From Geothrix oryzisoli (lineage in GTDB: Bacteria > Acidobacteriota > Holophagae > Holophagales > Holophagaceae), in the NCBI RefSeq assembly GCF_022808865.1, contig NZ_JAKZLB010000003.1, positions 67,875 through 131,874 on the forward strand: 64,000 nucleotides of DNA. Reading direction: 5' to 3'. The translations under genes were made by a program, and so were the position numbers. The notes below the pieces were generated by a model, which had not been told where the DNA came from, did not search any database, and saw nothing but the letters and a program-made list of their open reading frames with translations. Shown piece by piece: positions 42,405 through 51,785 of the stretch (the stretch's first letter is position 1; each line of letters starts with the position of its first letter).

Positions 42405-44378
42405 ATGCTGGATGTGGCCTTGGTCCTCGCGTCCTCTGGATGCTGGTTCGCCGGGGCCCTGCTGTCCGCCTTCTCCCGGCCGCCGGAGCGCTTGGCCACC
42501 GGCCTCGGCCTTCTCGGCAGCCTCCTGGCTCTGGGCGCGTCGATCCACCTCCTGCTGGGAGGGCCCACCTCCTGGGTGGTGTTCCAGGCCTGGGGCCTGC
42601 CGGCCCGCCTGGAGGTGGATGCCCTCTCCGCCGCCTTCCTGCTGCCCCTGCACCTGGTCGGCGGCCTCGGCCTGATCTACGGGCGGCGCTACTGGCCGGC
42701 CCAGCTGCCCTGGGGTTCGGGGCGCTCCCTGCGCTTCTTCTACGGCCTGCTGGTGGCGGCCATGACGCTGCTCTTCCTGGCCCGGCACGGGCTGGTGTTC
42801 CTGGTGGCCTGGGAGCTGATGGCCGTATCCGCCTTCTTCCTGGTGGGCACCGACCACGAGAAGCCCGAGGTCCGGCGCGCCAGCTGGGTCTACCTGGCCT
42901 GCACCCACACGGGCACGCTGCTCCTCACGGCCATGGTGATCCTCATGGCCCAGCGGATGGGGGGGCTCCAGTGGACGGTCCTTCCGGTTTCCACCTCGCC
43001 CTGGTTCGAGGGCGGCATCCTCCTCCTGGCCCTGGTGGGCTTCGGCTTCAAGGCGGGCGTGCTGCCCCTGCACTTCTGGCTGCCGTCCGCCCATGCCAGC
43101 GCCCCCAGCCATGTCTCGGCCATCCTCTCGGCGGTGATGCTCAAGACGGGCATCTACGGCATCCTCCGCGTGTCGTGCCTGCTGCCCGCCATCCCCCGGG
43201 GGGTGGGCGGGACGCTCCTGGCCCTGGGCGCCCTCACGGCGGTGTACGGCGTGGGGAATGCGCTGGCCCAGCGGGACTACAAGCGCCTCCTGGCCTACTC
43301 CAGCATCGAGAACCTGGGGATCATCCTCATGGGCGTGGGCCTGGGCTGGACGGGCCGGGCCACCCACGATCCCTGGCTCATGGCCCTGGGCTTCGGCGGG
43401 GCCCTCTTCCACATCTGGAACCACTCGCTCTTCAAGAGCCTCCTGTTCTACGGGGCCGGGGCCATCCTGCACGCCACGGGCACCCGGGACATGGAGGCGC
43501 TGGGGGGGCTGGGCCGGAGGATGCCCCGCACGGCGCTGCTGGTCTTCCCCGCCGTGCTGGCGGTGACGGCCCTCCCGCCCTTCAACGCCTTCCTCAGCGA
43601 GTGGTTCCTCTACCGGGGCCTCTTCACCTCCCTCGCCCACGGCTATCCCTGGTCCGCGGCCCTGGGCCTCGTGGCCCTGGCCCTGGCCGGGGGCCTGGCG
43701 GCGGTGGCCTTCGCCCGGTTCTTCGGCACCCTGTTCCTGGGCTCGCCCCGGAGCGAGGCCGCCGAGCATGCCCATGATCCCGCCGGCTCCATGCTCCTGC
43801 CCATGGCCGTCCTGGCCGGGCTCTGCCTGGCCGTGGGCCTGGGCGCCTTCCTGCTCCTGCCCCTCCTGGATCGCGCGGTCGCCGTGCTGGCGCCCGGAAC
43901 CCCGGCTCTGCTCGCCCGGGGCCTGCAGGGGGACCTGCGGCTGCTCGCGGGCCTGGAGCTCGTGTTCCTGCTGCTCGTCGCAGCGGGCCTCGCCTGGCTG
44001 CGCCGCCCCGAAGCGGTCGCCGCGGCGTCCGGACCCCAGGACCTTCCGACCTGGGGCTGCGGGTATGCGGTCCCCGTGCCCCGGGCCCAGTACACCGGCA
44101 GTTCCTTTGCGGACGCCTGGGCGCCGGTCCAGCCGGGCCTGCGGGCCCGGAGGCCGCACCTCCGGGGGCTCTTCCCGGGCGGGGCCTCCTTCCGCCAGGC
44201 CTTCAAGGAACCCGTCGGAGAAGTCTTTCTGGAACCGCGGGTGGCCCGGGTGGCGGAACGGCTGCTCCGGTTCCGGCGCTTCCAGCAGGGCCACCTGCCG
44301 GTCTATCTCCTCTATGTGCTGCTGACCCTCCTGGGCACCTTCCTCTGGATGCTGCTGAGAGAGAGGCTGCTGGGATGA
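42405..44378 (+). CDS. Ehr complex antiporter-like subunit, HyfB type (copy 1)
   Basis: 657 residues, about 14-16 membrane helices, NuoL/MrpA-type ion-translocating family. The key residues are present: Glu in FLVAWELMAVSAF, Lys in FGFKAGVLPLHFWLPSAHASAPSHVSA, a second Lys in VMLKTGIYG and NHSLFKSLLFY. The C-terminal DLPTWGCGYAVPVPRAQYTGSSFAD is the HyfB/HycC-type tail. Predicted to pump H+ or Na+ in the membrane arm. The ATG at 42405 has GGAG eight bases upstream. First gene of a seven-gene operon. Confidence 0.92.
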   Translation: MLDVALVLASSGCWFAGALLSAFSRPPERLATGLGLLGSLLALGASIHLLLGGPTSWVVFQAWGLPARLEVDALSAAFLLPLHLVGGLGLIYGRRYWPAQLPWGSGRSLRFFYGLLVAAMTLLFLARHGLVFLVAWELMAVSAFFLVGTDHEKPEVRRASWVYLACTHTGTLLLTAMVILMAQRMGGLQWTVLPVSTSPWFEGGILLLALVGFGFKAGVLPLHFWLPSAHASAPSHVSAILSAVMLKTGIYGILRVSCLLPAIPRGVGGTLLALGALTAVYGVGNALAQRDYKRLLAYSSIENLGIILMGVGLGWTGRATHDPWLMALGFGGALFHIWNHSLFKSLLFYGAGAILHATGTRDMEALGGLGRRMPRTALLVFPAVLAVTALPPFNAFLSEWFLYRGLFTSLAHGYPWSAALGLVALALAGGLAAVAFARFFGTLFLGSPRSEAAEHAHDPAGSMLLPMAVLAGLCLAVGLGAFLLLPLLDRAVAVLAPGTPALLARGLQGDLRLLAGLELVFLLLVAAGLAWLRRPEAVAAASGPQDLPTWGCGYAVPVPRAQYTGSSFADAWAPVQPGLRARRPHLRGLFPGGASFRQAFKEPVGEVFLEPRVARVAERLLRFRRFQQGHLPVYLLYVLLTLLGTFLWMLLRERLLG

Positions 44379-46312
44379 GCCTCTACCTCCTCGCGCTCCT
44401 GGCTGCGGCGGTCTCCGGAGTGCCGGGACTGTTCCTGCGGCGGAGAGGGGGGGAGGTGGCGACGGGACTGCTGGGTCTGGCCGCCCTCCTGGGCCTGACG
44501 GCCTCTTTCCGCGTGCTCGCCGGAGGCTCCGGCGGAACCCTCGCGCTGCGCACGGCGGCGCTGGGCGCTCCGGGGCTCCTCGTGTTCGATCCGCTGGCGG
44601 CCTTCTTCGCCATCCCAGTGCTCGTGCTGGCCTTCTGCGGCAGCCTCTACGGCCTGGGCTATTGGGAGAGCCGCCGAGGCAACACGCCGGCCCTGCGCCT
44701 GGTCTTCGGGTGGCTGACGGCTTCTCTGGTGATGCTGGTGGCGGCCTCGCACGCGCTGACCTTCCTCCTGGCCTGGGAAGGCATGGCCATCGCCGCCTTC
44801 CTGCTGGTGATGGCGGAGGACCGCGAGGCCGAGACCCGCCGGGCCGGCTGGATCTACCTGGTCGCCACCCACACGGGCACCCTGATCCTGATCGCAGCCT
44901 TCGCATTGCTGGCCAGGACCACGGGCCAGTACGGGTTCACCGCGCTGCCCGCCGGGCTGGCCGCCAGCCGCGGGGGGACGATCCTCTTCGTGCTGTTCCT
45001 GCTGGGCTTCGGCTTCAAGGCGGGCATCCTGCCGCTGCACTTCTGGCTGCCGCCGGCCCACGCCGCCGCCCCCAGCCACGTCTCGGCGCTGATGTCGGGG
45101 GTGCTGCTCAAGATGGGCATCCTGGGGATCGCGCGTCTCCTCTCCTGGGTGCCGGACCCGCCGCTCTGGTGGGGCGGGACGCTGGTGGCGCTGGGTGTTT
45201 TGTCGGGCCTCCTCGGCGTGGCCTTCGCCCTGGGCCAGCACGACCTGAAGCGCCTGCTCGCCTACCACTCCATCGAGAACATCGGGATCATCCTGCTGGG
45301 CCTCGGCCTCGGCACCCTCGGCAAGAGCCAGGGGAACCCCGTGCTGCAGACGCTGGGGTACGCCGGGGCGCTGCTTCATGTGGTGAACCACAGCCTCTTC
45401 AAGGGGCTGCTGTTCCTGTCGGCGGGCTCGGTGCTGCACGCCACGGGCACCCGCGACTTGGAACGGCTGGGGGGCCTGGGGCAGCGCATGCCCTGGACTG
45501 CCGCGGCCTTCCTGGCGGGCTCCTGGGCCATCTGCGGCCTGCCTCCCCTCAACGGCTTCGTGAGCGAATGGCTGATCTATGTGGGGGCCTTCCGGGGATT
45601 GGGCCTCGGGCGGCAGGCCTGGCCCGTGGTGATCCTCCTGTCCCTGGCCCTCATCGGGGCCCTGGCCCTGGCCTGCTTCGCCAAGGCGTTCGGGGCCGTC
45701 TTCCTGGGACTGCCGAGGACGGAGGCGGGAGCCCGGGCCCAGGAGGCGCCCCGCGTGATGCTCCTGCCCATGGGGCTGCTGGCCCTGGCCTGCCTGGCCA
45801 TCGGCGTGGCGCCCCTGTTCCTGATGCCCGCCCTGGGCCGCGTGGTGGACACCCTCGGCCCGGCGGGCGGGTCAGGCCTGCCCTCCTTGCCCGGCTTGGG
45901 CGCGATCTCGGGGATGGCCCTCGCCCTGGGACTCCTGGCGCTCCTGCTCTGGCGCTGGCTCCGGCCCGGTTCCCGGGAAGACGGCCTGCCCACCTGGGAC
46001 TGCGGCTACGCAACCCCGGATGCGCGCATGCAGTACACGGCCTCGTCCTTCGCGGACGGCCTGGTCCGGGGCCTCCGCTGGGCCCTGTGGCCCGTGGTGC
46101 ACCGCCCCAAGGTGTCGGGCTGGTTCCCGCGTCCGGCGCGATACGAAGGCCATGTGCCCGATCCGGTCCTCGACCGGGCCGCGGCCCCCGGCCTGCGGTT
46201 CGGCGTGCGGGGCGCCGCTCTGCTCCGCGTGGCCCAGGGCGGGGCGCTGCCCGTCTACCTGCTCTACGTCCTGCTCACCCTGCTGGTACTCCTGGTCTGG
46301 ATGGTGGCCTGA
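44375..46312 (+). CDS. Ehr complex antiporter-like subunit, HyfB type (copy 2)
   Basis: 645 residues, the same architecture as the preceding gene product: FLLAWEGMAIAAFLLV (Glu), FGFKAGILPLHFWLPPAHAAAPSHVSAL (Lys), NHSLFKGLLFLSAG and the tail LPTWDCGYATPDARMQYTASSFADG. It takes the place where hyf operons usually have the shorter HyfD. Overlaps the upstream stop by 4 bp (ATGA). Both copies keep the charged residues of the ion path, so both probably pump. Confidence 0.92.
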   Translation: MSLYLLALLAAAVSGVPGLFLRRRGGEVATGLLGLAALLGLTASFRVLAGGSGGTLALRTAALGAPGLLVFDPLAAFFAIPVLVLAFCGSLYGLGYWESRRGNTPALRLVFGWLTASLVMLVAASHALTFLLAWEGMAIAAFLLVMAEDREAETRRAGWIYLVATHTGTLILIAAFALLARTTGQYGFTALPAGLAASRGGTILFVLFLLGFGFKAGILPLHFWLPPAHAAAPSHVSALMSGVLLKMGILGIARLLSWVPDPPLWWGGTLVALGVLSGLLGVAFALGQHDLKRLLAYHSIENIGIILLGLGLGTLGKSQGNPVLQTLGYAGALLHVVNHSLFKGLLFLSAGSVLHATGTRDLERLGGLGQRMPWTAAAFLAGSWAICGLPPLNGFVSEWLIYVGAFRGLGLGRQAWPVVILLSLALIGALALACFAKAFGAVFLGLPRTEAGARAQEAPRVMLLPMGLLALACLAIGVAPLFLMPALGRVVDTLGPAGGSGLPSLPGLGAISGMALALGLLALLLWRWLRPGSREDGLPTWDCGYATPDARMQYTASSFADGLVRGLRWALWPVVHRPKVSGWFPRPARYEGHVPDPVLDRAAAPGLRFGVRGAALLRVAQGGALPVYLLYVLLTLLVLLVWMVA

Positions 46313-46313
46313 G

Positions 46314-47240
46314 ATGGTTCGATCCCTGCTCCCGACGATGCTCCAGTTCCTGCTGCACGGGCTCACCGTGCTGCTGCTGCCGCCCCTGCTTCCCGGCCTC
46401 ATCGCCAAGACCAAGGCCCGGATGGCCGGTCGGCAGGGGCCGCCCGTGCTCCAGCTCTACTACGATCTGGCCAAGCTCGCCCGCAAGCGCGCCGTCTACA
46501 GCCGCACCACCACCTGGGTGTTCCTCGCCGGCCCCGTGGGCGGCGTGGCTGCGGGTCTGGCCGCCTCCGCCCTCGTCCCCTTCGGCCACACCCCGGCACC
46601 GATCTCCTTTGAGGGCGATGTCATCCTCTTCGCCTACCTCTTCGGGCTGGCCCGCTTCCTCACGATCCTCTCCGCCCTGGACACCGGCTCCAGCTTCGAG
46701 GGCATGGGCGCGGCGCGGGAGGCGACCTTCTCGGCCCTGGCGGAGCCCGCGCTCTTCCTGGGCTTCGCGGCCCTGGCCAAGGCCAATGCCAGCCTGTCGC
46801 TGGGGACCATGCTGGCCTTCCCCGGCAGCCTCACGACGCGGTTCACGGGACCCCTGATCCTCATCCTGGCGGGCTGGGTGATCGTCTACCTGGCGGAGAA
46901 TTCGCGCATCCCCGTGGACGACCCCAACACGCACCTGGAGCTCACCATGATCCACGAGGTGATGGTGCTCGACCATTCGGGCCGGCCCTTCGCCCTGGTG
47001 CTCTACGGCGCCAGCCTCAAGCTCCTGGTGCTGGGCGCGCTCATCCTGACGCCGGCCCTGCCCCGCGCGGCGCACGCCTGGCAGAACTGGCTGGCGTTCT
47101 ATGCGGCCCTGGCCGGCCTCGCGGTGGGGGTGGGCCTGGTGGAGAGCTCCATGGCGCGGTTCCGCATGACCAAGGTCCCGCAGTTCCTCGTGGCCGGGGT
47201 GCTGGCCACGGGTTTCGCCTTCCTGCTGATGCTGGTGTAG
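46314..47240 (+). CDS. Ehr complex NuoH/HyfC-like membrane subunit
   Basis: 308 residues, about eight membrane helices. Family segments: LIAKTKARMAGRQGPPVLQLYYDLAKLARK at the quinone/electron-relay interface, YLAENSRIPVDDPNTHLELTMIHEVMVLDHSG and ESSMARFRMTKVPQFL. It links the hydrophilic relay arm to the pumping subunits. The ATG at 46314 lies one base after the previous stop. Confidence 0.93.
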   Translation: MVRSLLPTMLQFLLHGLTVLLLPPLLPGLIAKTKARMAGRQGPPVLQLYYDLAKLARKRAVYSRTTTWVFLAGPVGGVAAGLAASALVPFGHTPAPISFEGDVILFAYLFGLARFLTILSALDTGSSFEGMGAAREATFSALAEPALFLGFAALAKANASLSLGTMLAFPGSLTTRFTGPLILILAGWVIVYLAENSRIPVDDPNTHLELTMIHEVMVLDHSGRPFALVLYGASLKLLVLGALILTPALPRAAHAWQNWLAFYAALAGLAVGVGLVESSMARFRMTKVPQFLVAGVLATGFAFLLMLV

Positions 47241-47242
47241 CC

Positions 47243-47878
47243 ATGCTGCCCGACCTGCTCATCGCCCTCACCATGCTGTCCAACTTCAGCCTCGTGGCCA
47301 CCAGCCGCGTCAGCAAGGCCATCCAGTTCGCCGTCCTCCAGGGCGTGCTGCTGGGCCTGATGCCGCTGGCCATGGGCCTGGGCCGCCACTTCCACATCGT
47401 CCTGCTGGCCGTCGCGGCGGTCACGGTGAAGGGCTGGCTCATCCCCTTCCTGTTCCGCCGCGCCCTGAAGCAGGTCCACATCCAGCGCGAGGTGGACCCC
47501 TACATCGGCTACACCGTGTCGCTGATGCTCTGCGCCCTGGGCACGGGCCTCAGCCTGCTCCTGGCCCACAACCTGCCGCTCAAGCCGGGCACGGAGTACG
47601 TTCTGATGGTGCCGGCCTCGCTGGCGACGCTGTTCACGGGCTTCCTGCTGCTGGTGTCCCGCCGGAAGGCCCTCACCCAGGTGGTGGGCTACCTGGTGCT
47701 GGAGAACGGCATCTACCTCTTCGGCCTGCTGCTGGTGGAGGACATGCCGGCCTTGGTGGAGGCGGGGATCCTGCTGGACCTCTTCGTGGGCATCTTCGTG
47801 ATGGGCATCGTCATCAACCACATCCGCGTGGCCTTCGATTCCACCGACACCCGGCACCTGGCCGAGCTGAAGGACTGA
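47243..47878 (+). CDS. Ehr complex HyfE-like membrane subunit (NuoK-like)
   Basis: 211 residues with about six to seven membrane helices (LLIALTMLSNFSLVATS, LMVPASLATLFTGFLLLVS, LVLENGIYLFGLLLV, GIFVMGIVINHIRVAFD). HyfE-type subunit with a NuoK-like core, including the membrane-buried Glu in VLENGIYLFG. It begins 2 bp after the HyfC-like gene. Confidence 0.88.
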   Translation: MLPDLLIALTMLSNFSLVATSRVSKAIQFAVLQGVLLGLMPLAMGLGRHFHIVLLAVAAVTVKGWLIPFLFRRALKQVHIQREVDPYIGYTVSLMLCALGTGLSLLLAHNLPLKPGTEYVLMVPASLATLFTGFLLLVSRRKALTQVVGYLVLENGIYLFGLLLVEDMPALVEAGILLDLFVGIFVMGIVINHIRVAFDSTDTRHLAELKD

Positions 47879-47881
47879 CCC

Positions 47882-49339
47882 ATGGCCTGGCTGCTCATCC
47901 TCGTCCCCCTCCTGGCCGCCGCCCTGGCCTTCGCCGTGTCGTCCCCGACCCTCCGCGCCTGGATCCTGCCGGCCGTGGGCATCCTCCACCTGGGGCTGCT
48001 GCTCGTGGCACTCGGCGGATGGCGGGCCCTGCCGGCCACCGCCTGGTTCGGCCTCGACGCCCTGGGCGGCTGGGTGCTGCTCGTCATCAGCGTGCTGTTC
48101 TGCATCTGCGCCTTCTACGCCCCGGCCTACCTGGCCCTGCGCCCCGAGCGTGACCACCGCGTGCTCTCCACCTGCCTCCTGGGCTTCCTGGGCCTGGCCT
48201 CGCTGCTGGCGCAGGCCCGCCACCCCGGCATCGCCTGGGTGGCCATGGAGACCACCACCCTGGTCACCGCACCCCTCATCTACTTCAACCACAACCGCCG
48301 CTCCCTCGAGGCCACCTGGAAATATCTCGTGATCGGCTCGGTGGGCATCGCCCTGGCGCTGCTGGGCACCCTCTTCATCGCCTACGCGGCGCACATGGGC
48401 GGGCTGGAGGAGCCCCTGCGCTACACGCGGCTCATGGAGAACGCCTCGCTCCTGTCCCGGCCCTGGCTGCGGGCGGGCTTCGTGCTGACCCTGGTGGGCT
48501 ACGGCACCAAGATGGGCCTGGCGCCCCTGCACACCTGGAAGCCCGATGCCTACGGCGAGACGCCGGGCCTGGTGGGCGCCCTCCTGGCGGGCGGGGTCAC
48601 CAGCTGCGCGTTCCTCGCGTTGCTTCGGATCTACGCGGTGGTGGCCGCGGCGGGCGAGGGCGCCTTCGCCCGGGAGCTGCTGGTGGCCTTCGGCATGCTC
48701 TCCATGGCCTGGGCCCTGGTCTTCATGATCCGGCAGACGGACATCAAGCGGCTGCTGGCGTACTCCAGCGTCGAGCACATGGGCATCCTCGTCTTCGGCA
48801 TCGGCATCGGGGGCCTGGCGGCGAAGTTCGCCCTCTTCCACCTGGCGGCCAACGCCCTGGTGAAGAGCGTGCTGTTCCTGTCCGCGGGCAACATCCACCG
48901 CAGCTACGCCAGCAAGCAGCTGCCCTTCGTCACCGGGGCCCTGCGCCGCACGCCGGTGTCCGGCTGGCTCTTCCTCCTGGCCTTCCTCGCCATCACAGGC
49001 ATGCCGCCCTTCGCGCCCTTCCTCAGCGAGTTCAGCATCGCGTCGGGTGCCCTCGGCACGGGCCATCTCGCAGGCGGGGCGGCCTTCCTCATCCTGCTGG
49101 GCAGCATCTTCCTGGCCATGAGCGAGACGGTGGTGAAGGTGGTCTTCGGCACGCCCAGCGCTCAGCGGGTCCGCACGCCCTACAAGGATGCGCCGGCCAC
49201 CACGGCGCCCCTCATCGCGGCGCTGGCGCTGGCCTTGGTCCTGGGCATCTGGCTGCCCCGGCCCCTCCAGGCCATGCTCGACCACGCCAGCACCACCGCG
49301 GAGGGCCTCCCCTCCGCCCGCCTGGAGGTGCGGCCATGA
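47882..49339 (+). CDS. Ehr complex antiporter-like subunit HyfF
   Basis: 485 residues, about 14 membrane helices, NuoN/HyfF-like. Glu in WVAMETTTLVTAPLIY, Lys in YGTKMGLAPLHTWKPDAYGETPGLVGALLAGG, TDIKRLLAYSSVEHMGI and NALVKSVLFLSAGN. This is the third antiporter-like subunit of the complex. It starts 3 bp after hyfE and overlaps the large-subunit gene by 4 bp. Confidence 0.92.
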   Translation: MAWLLILVPLLAAALAFAVSSPTLRAWILPAVGILHLGLLLVALGGWRALPATAWFGLDALGGWVLLVISVLFCICAFYAPAYLALRPERDHRVLSTCLLGFLGLASLLAQARHPGIAWVAMETTTLVTAPLIYFNHNRRSLEATWKYLVIGSVGIALALLGTLFIAYAAHMGGLEEPLRYTRLMENASLLSRPWLRAGFVLTLVGYGTKMGLAPLHTWKPDAYGETPGLVGALLAGGVTSCAFLALLRIYAVVAAAGEGAFARELLVAFGMLSMAWALVFMIRQTDIKRLLAYSSVEHMGILVFGIGIGGLAAKFALFHLAANALVKSVLFLSAGNIHRSYASKQLPFVTGALRRTPVSGWLFLLAFLAITGMPPFAPFLSEFSIASGALGTGHLAGGAAFLILLGSIFLAMSETVVKVVFGTPSAQRVRTPYKDAPATTAPLIAALALALVLGIWLPRPLQAMLDHASTTAEGLPSARLEVRP

Positions 49340-50850
49340 CCCTCGTCCTGCCCATCCTCCGCAACGGCCAGCGCCTGCCCCTTCGGGAGGTGCCCGAACT
49401 GCCGATCCGAGAGTTCCGCGAGGCCATCCTGCAGCGCATCCATGAAGGGGACCGCCTCGCCTGCCTCTGCGCCGACTTCGACCTCCACCTCCATGCGGTG
49501 CTGGCCGACGATGCGGGACAGGCGCTTCGCGCCCTCCGCACGAAGCTGGACGCACCCCGCTATCCCGCGCTTACGCCCGACTGCCCCCAGGCCCACCTCT
49601 TCGAGCGGGAGATCGCCGAGCAGACCGGCATCGTCCCCGAGGGCCATCCCTGGCTCAAGCCGGTGCGGTTCCACCTCCCCTGGACCGGCGCGCCGGATCC
49701 CTGGCAGCGGGGTGGGGCACCGGTCCCCGGTGCCATGGACTTCTACCGGGTGGAGGGTGAAGAGGTTCACGAGGTGGCCGTGGGGCCGGTCCATGCCGGC
49801 GTCATCGAGCCTGGCCACTTCCGGTTCCAGTGCCACGGTGAGCGGGTCTTCCACCTGGAGATCGCCCTGGGCTATCAGCACCGCGGGCTGGAGAAGGCCC
49901 TCCTCGGGGGTCCCCATCCCCTCAGCCTCAAGCAGGCGGAGACGGCCTGCGGGGACAGCAGCATCGCCCACGCCTGGGCCTACTGCCGCCTGCTGGAGGG
50001 CCTGGCGGGTGTGGAAATCACGCCTCGCGTGGATCTGGTGCGCGGTGTGGCCCTGGAACTGGAGCGCGTCGCCAACCATGTGGGCGACCTGGGCGCCCTG
50101 TCCGGCGATGTGGGCTTCCTGCCCACGGCCTCCTTCTGCGGGCGCATCCGGGGTGACTGGCTGAACCTGAGCGCCGAGGGCTGCGGCAGCCGCCTGGGCC
50201 GGGACTGGCTGCGTCCCGGGGGCCTGCGGCAGGACCTGGAGCCGGCGCGGGCCGCCGCCATGCGCCCGCGCCTGGACCGGGCCTGGATGGACACGAAGGA
50301 CGCGGTGGAACTGCTCTGGGGCGCGGCCTCCGTGATGATCCGCTTCGAGGCGGCGGGTCGCGTGGACCCGGACCAGGCCCGCGAGATCGGGCTGGTGGGC
50401 GTGGCGGCGCGGGCCTGCGGGCTGAGCCGGGACGTGCGCCAGGACCATCCCTTCGGCCCCTACGGGACCCGGCCCGTCCCCGTGGCCCAGGCCGAGAGCG
50501 GCAATGTGCATTCCCGGGCCTGGGTGCGCTGGCTGGAGCTGGGCGAGAGCGCGGGATTCCTTTCCGCGGCCCTGGCCTCGCTGGCGGAAAGCGAAGCCGA
50601 CCCCAGGCCCCGACCCCTGCCGCCACGGGCTCCGGAGCACCTGTGCATCTCGCTCACGGAGGGCTGGCGCGGCGAGGTACTGCACCTCGCCTGGACGGAC
50701 GCCCAGGGCCGCTTTGCCCGCTACAAGATCGTGGATCCCTCCTTCCACAACTGGTTCGGCCTGGCCCTGGCCCTGCGGGGCGAGCAGGTCTCCGACTTCC
50801 CCCTGTGCAACAAGAGCTTCAACCTCTCCTACTGCGGGCATGACCTATGA
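49336..50850 (+). CDS. Ehr complex large subunit (NuoCD/HyfG-like) lacking Ni ligands
   Basis: 504 residues: a NuoC-like N-terminal domain (about 1-125) fused to a NuoD/hydrogenase-large-subunit domain. In true group 4 NiFe hydrogenases two CxxC pairs hold nickel. Here the first pair reads C205-G-D-S208 (ETACGDSSIAHAWAYC) and the C-terminal site reads FPLCNKSFNLSYCGHDL with cysteines at 491 and 500, nine residues apart, and no CxxC. The Ni-Fe site is therefore absent, as in Ehr complexes and complex I. Electron donor or acceptor unknown. Confidence 0.93.
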   Translation: MTLVLPILRNGQRLPLREVPELPIREFREAILQRIHEGDRLACLCADFDLHLHAVLADDAGQALRALRTKLDAPRYPALTPDCPQAHLFEREIAEQTGIVPEGHPWLKPVRFHLPWTGAPDPWQRGGAPVPGAMDFYRVEGEEVHEVAVGPVHAGVIEPGHFRFQCHGERVFHLEIALGYQHRGLEKALLGGPHPLSLKQAETACGDSSIAHAWAYCRLLEGLAGVEITPRVDLVRGVALELERVANHVGDLGALSGDVGFLPTASFCGRIRGDWLNLSAEGCGSRLGRDWLRPGGLRQDLEPARAAAMRPRLDRAWMDTKDAVELLWGAASVMIRFEAAGRVDPDQAREIGLVGVAARACGLSRDVRQDHPFGPYGTRPVPVAQAESGNVHSRAWVRWLELGESAGFLSAALASLAESEADPRPRPLPPRAPEHLCISLTEGWRGEVLHLAWTDAQGRFARYKIVDPSFHNWFGLALALRGEQVSDFPLCNKSFNLSYCGHDL

Positions 50851-51626
50851 TCCACATCCTGCTCTCCCGCTGGCGCCAGGGGTACCGCACCTTGCCCTAT
50901 CCGAAGGAACTGCCCGCGCTGCCCGAGCGGTTCCGGGGGCGGCCACTGATCCATCCGGAGCGTTGCCCCGACGGCTGCCGGGCCTGTGCGGAGGCCTGCC
51001 CCACCGAGGCCATCGCCTTCGGAGCCACGGGCCCGCGCATCGACCTGGGCCGCTGCCTCTTCTGCCCCGATTGCACGGAGGCCTGCCCCGAGGGCGCCAT
51101 CGAGTACACCCAGGAGCACCGCCTCGCCACCCGGACGCGGGAGGACCTGAGCCTGGGTCCGGCGGTGGAATACCGGCTGGCGGCGGCCCTGGACGGGGAG
51201 CTGAAGCGGCTCTTCGGCCGGTCGCTCAAGCTCCGGGTGGTGAGCGCCGGCGGTTGCAACGGCTGCGAGGTGGACGTGAACGTGCTGGGCACCCTGGCCT
51301 GGGACCTGGGGCGCTTCGGCATCCAGTTTGTGGCCTCGCCGCGCCACGCCGACGGCCTGCTCCTCTGCGGGCCGGTGACGCAGAACATGGAGCTGGCCGT
51401 GCGCAAGACCTACGACGCCATCCCGGGGCCCAAGCTCGTCATCGCCGTGGGGGCCTGTGCCATTGCCGGCGGACCCTACTACCGACAGGAGGAGCAGCTT
51501 GGCGGGGCCGCGAGCGTGGTGCCCGTGGACCTCTTCATCCCCGGCTGCCCGCCCCACCCCCTGACCATCCTGGATGGCCTGCTCCGCCTGCTCGGCAGGC
51601 TGGAACCCAGGGCGGGGACCGCATGA
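50847..51626 (+). CDS. Ehr complex iron-sulfur subunit: fused NuoI/HyfH-NuoB/HyfI
   Basis: 259 residues. The N-terminal half has two [4Fe-4S] motifs: C40-x3-C44-x2-C47-x3-C51-P (an unusual CxxxC opening) and C70-x2-C73-x2-C76-x3-C80-P. The C-terminal half is NuoB/HyfI-like with the N2-type ligands C137-N-G-C140, C204 (GACAIAGGP) and C234 (PGCPPHP). Two subunits that are separate in most hyf/nuo operons are thus one chain. It relays electrons to the large subunit at the membrane. Last gene of the operon, 4-bp overlap upstream. Confidence 0.93.
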   Translation: MIHILLSRWRQGYRTLPYPKELPALPERFRGRPLIHPERCPDGCRACAEACPTEAIAFGATGPRIDLGRCLFCPDCTEACPEGAIEYTQEHRLATRTREDLSLGPAVEYRLAAALDGELKRLFGRSLKLRVVSAGGCNGCEVDVNVLGTLAWDLGRFGIQFVASPRHADGLLLCGPVTQNMELAVRKTYDAIPGPKLVIAVGACAIAGGPYYRQEEQLGGAASVVPVDLFIPGCPPHPLTILDGLLRLLGRLEPRAGTA

Positions 51627-51785
51627 AGATGTAGTAAAAGTACACACTCGCCCTCCTCGGAACGCAGGGATGGACGCGATACGAGTGTCCAAACATGCAT
51701 GACCGGGGGGCTTGGCCGCCTGGCTGGCAATTCTGGGTCTCAACCTAAAAATGGTCTCGGGACTCCATTGCCCCAGGAGGCGACC

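Noticed and set aside
49336-50850. Functional [NiFe] hydrogenase large subunit
   Set aside because: Both CxxC nickel-ligand pairs are missing, and there is no endopeptidase cleavage motif or hyp genes nearby. Called an Ehr subunit instead.
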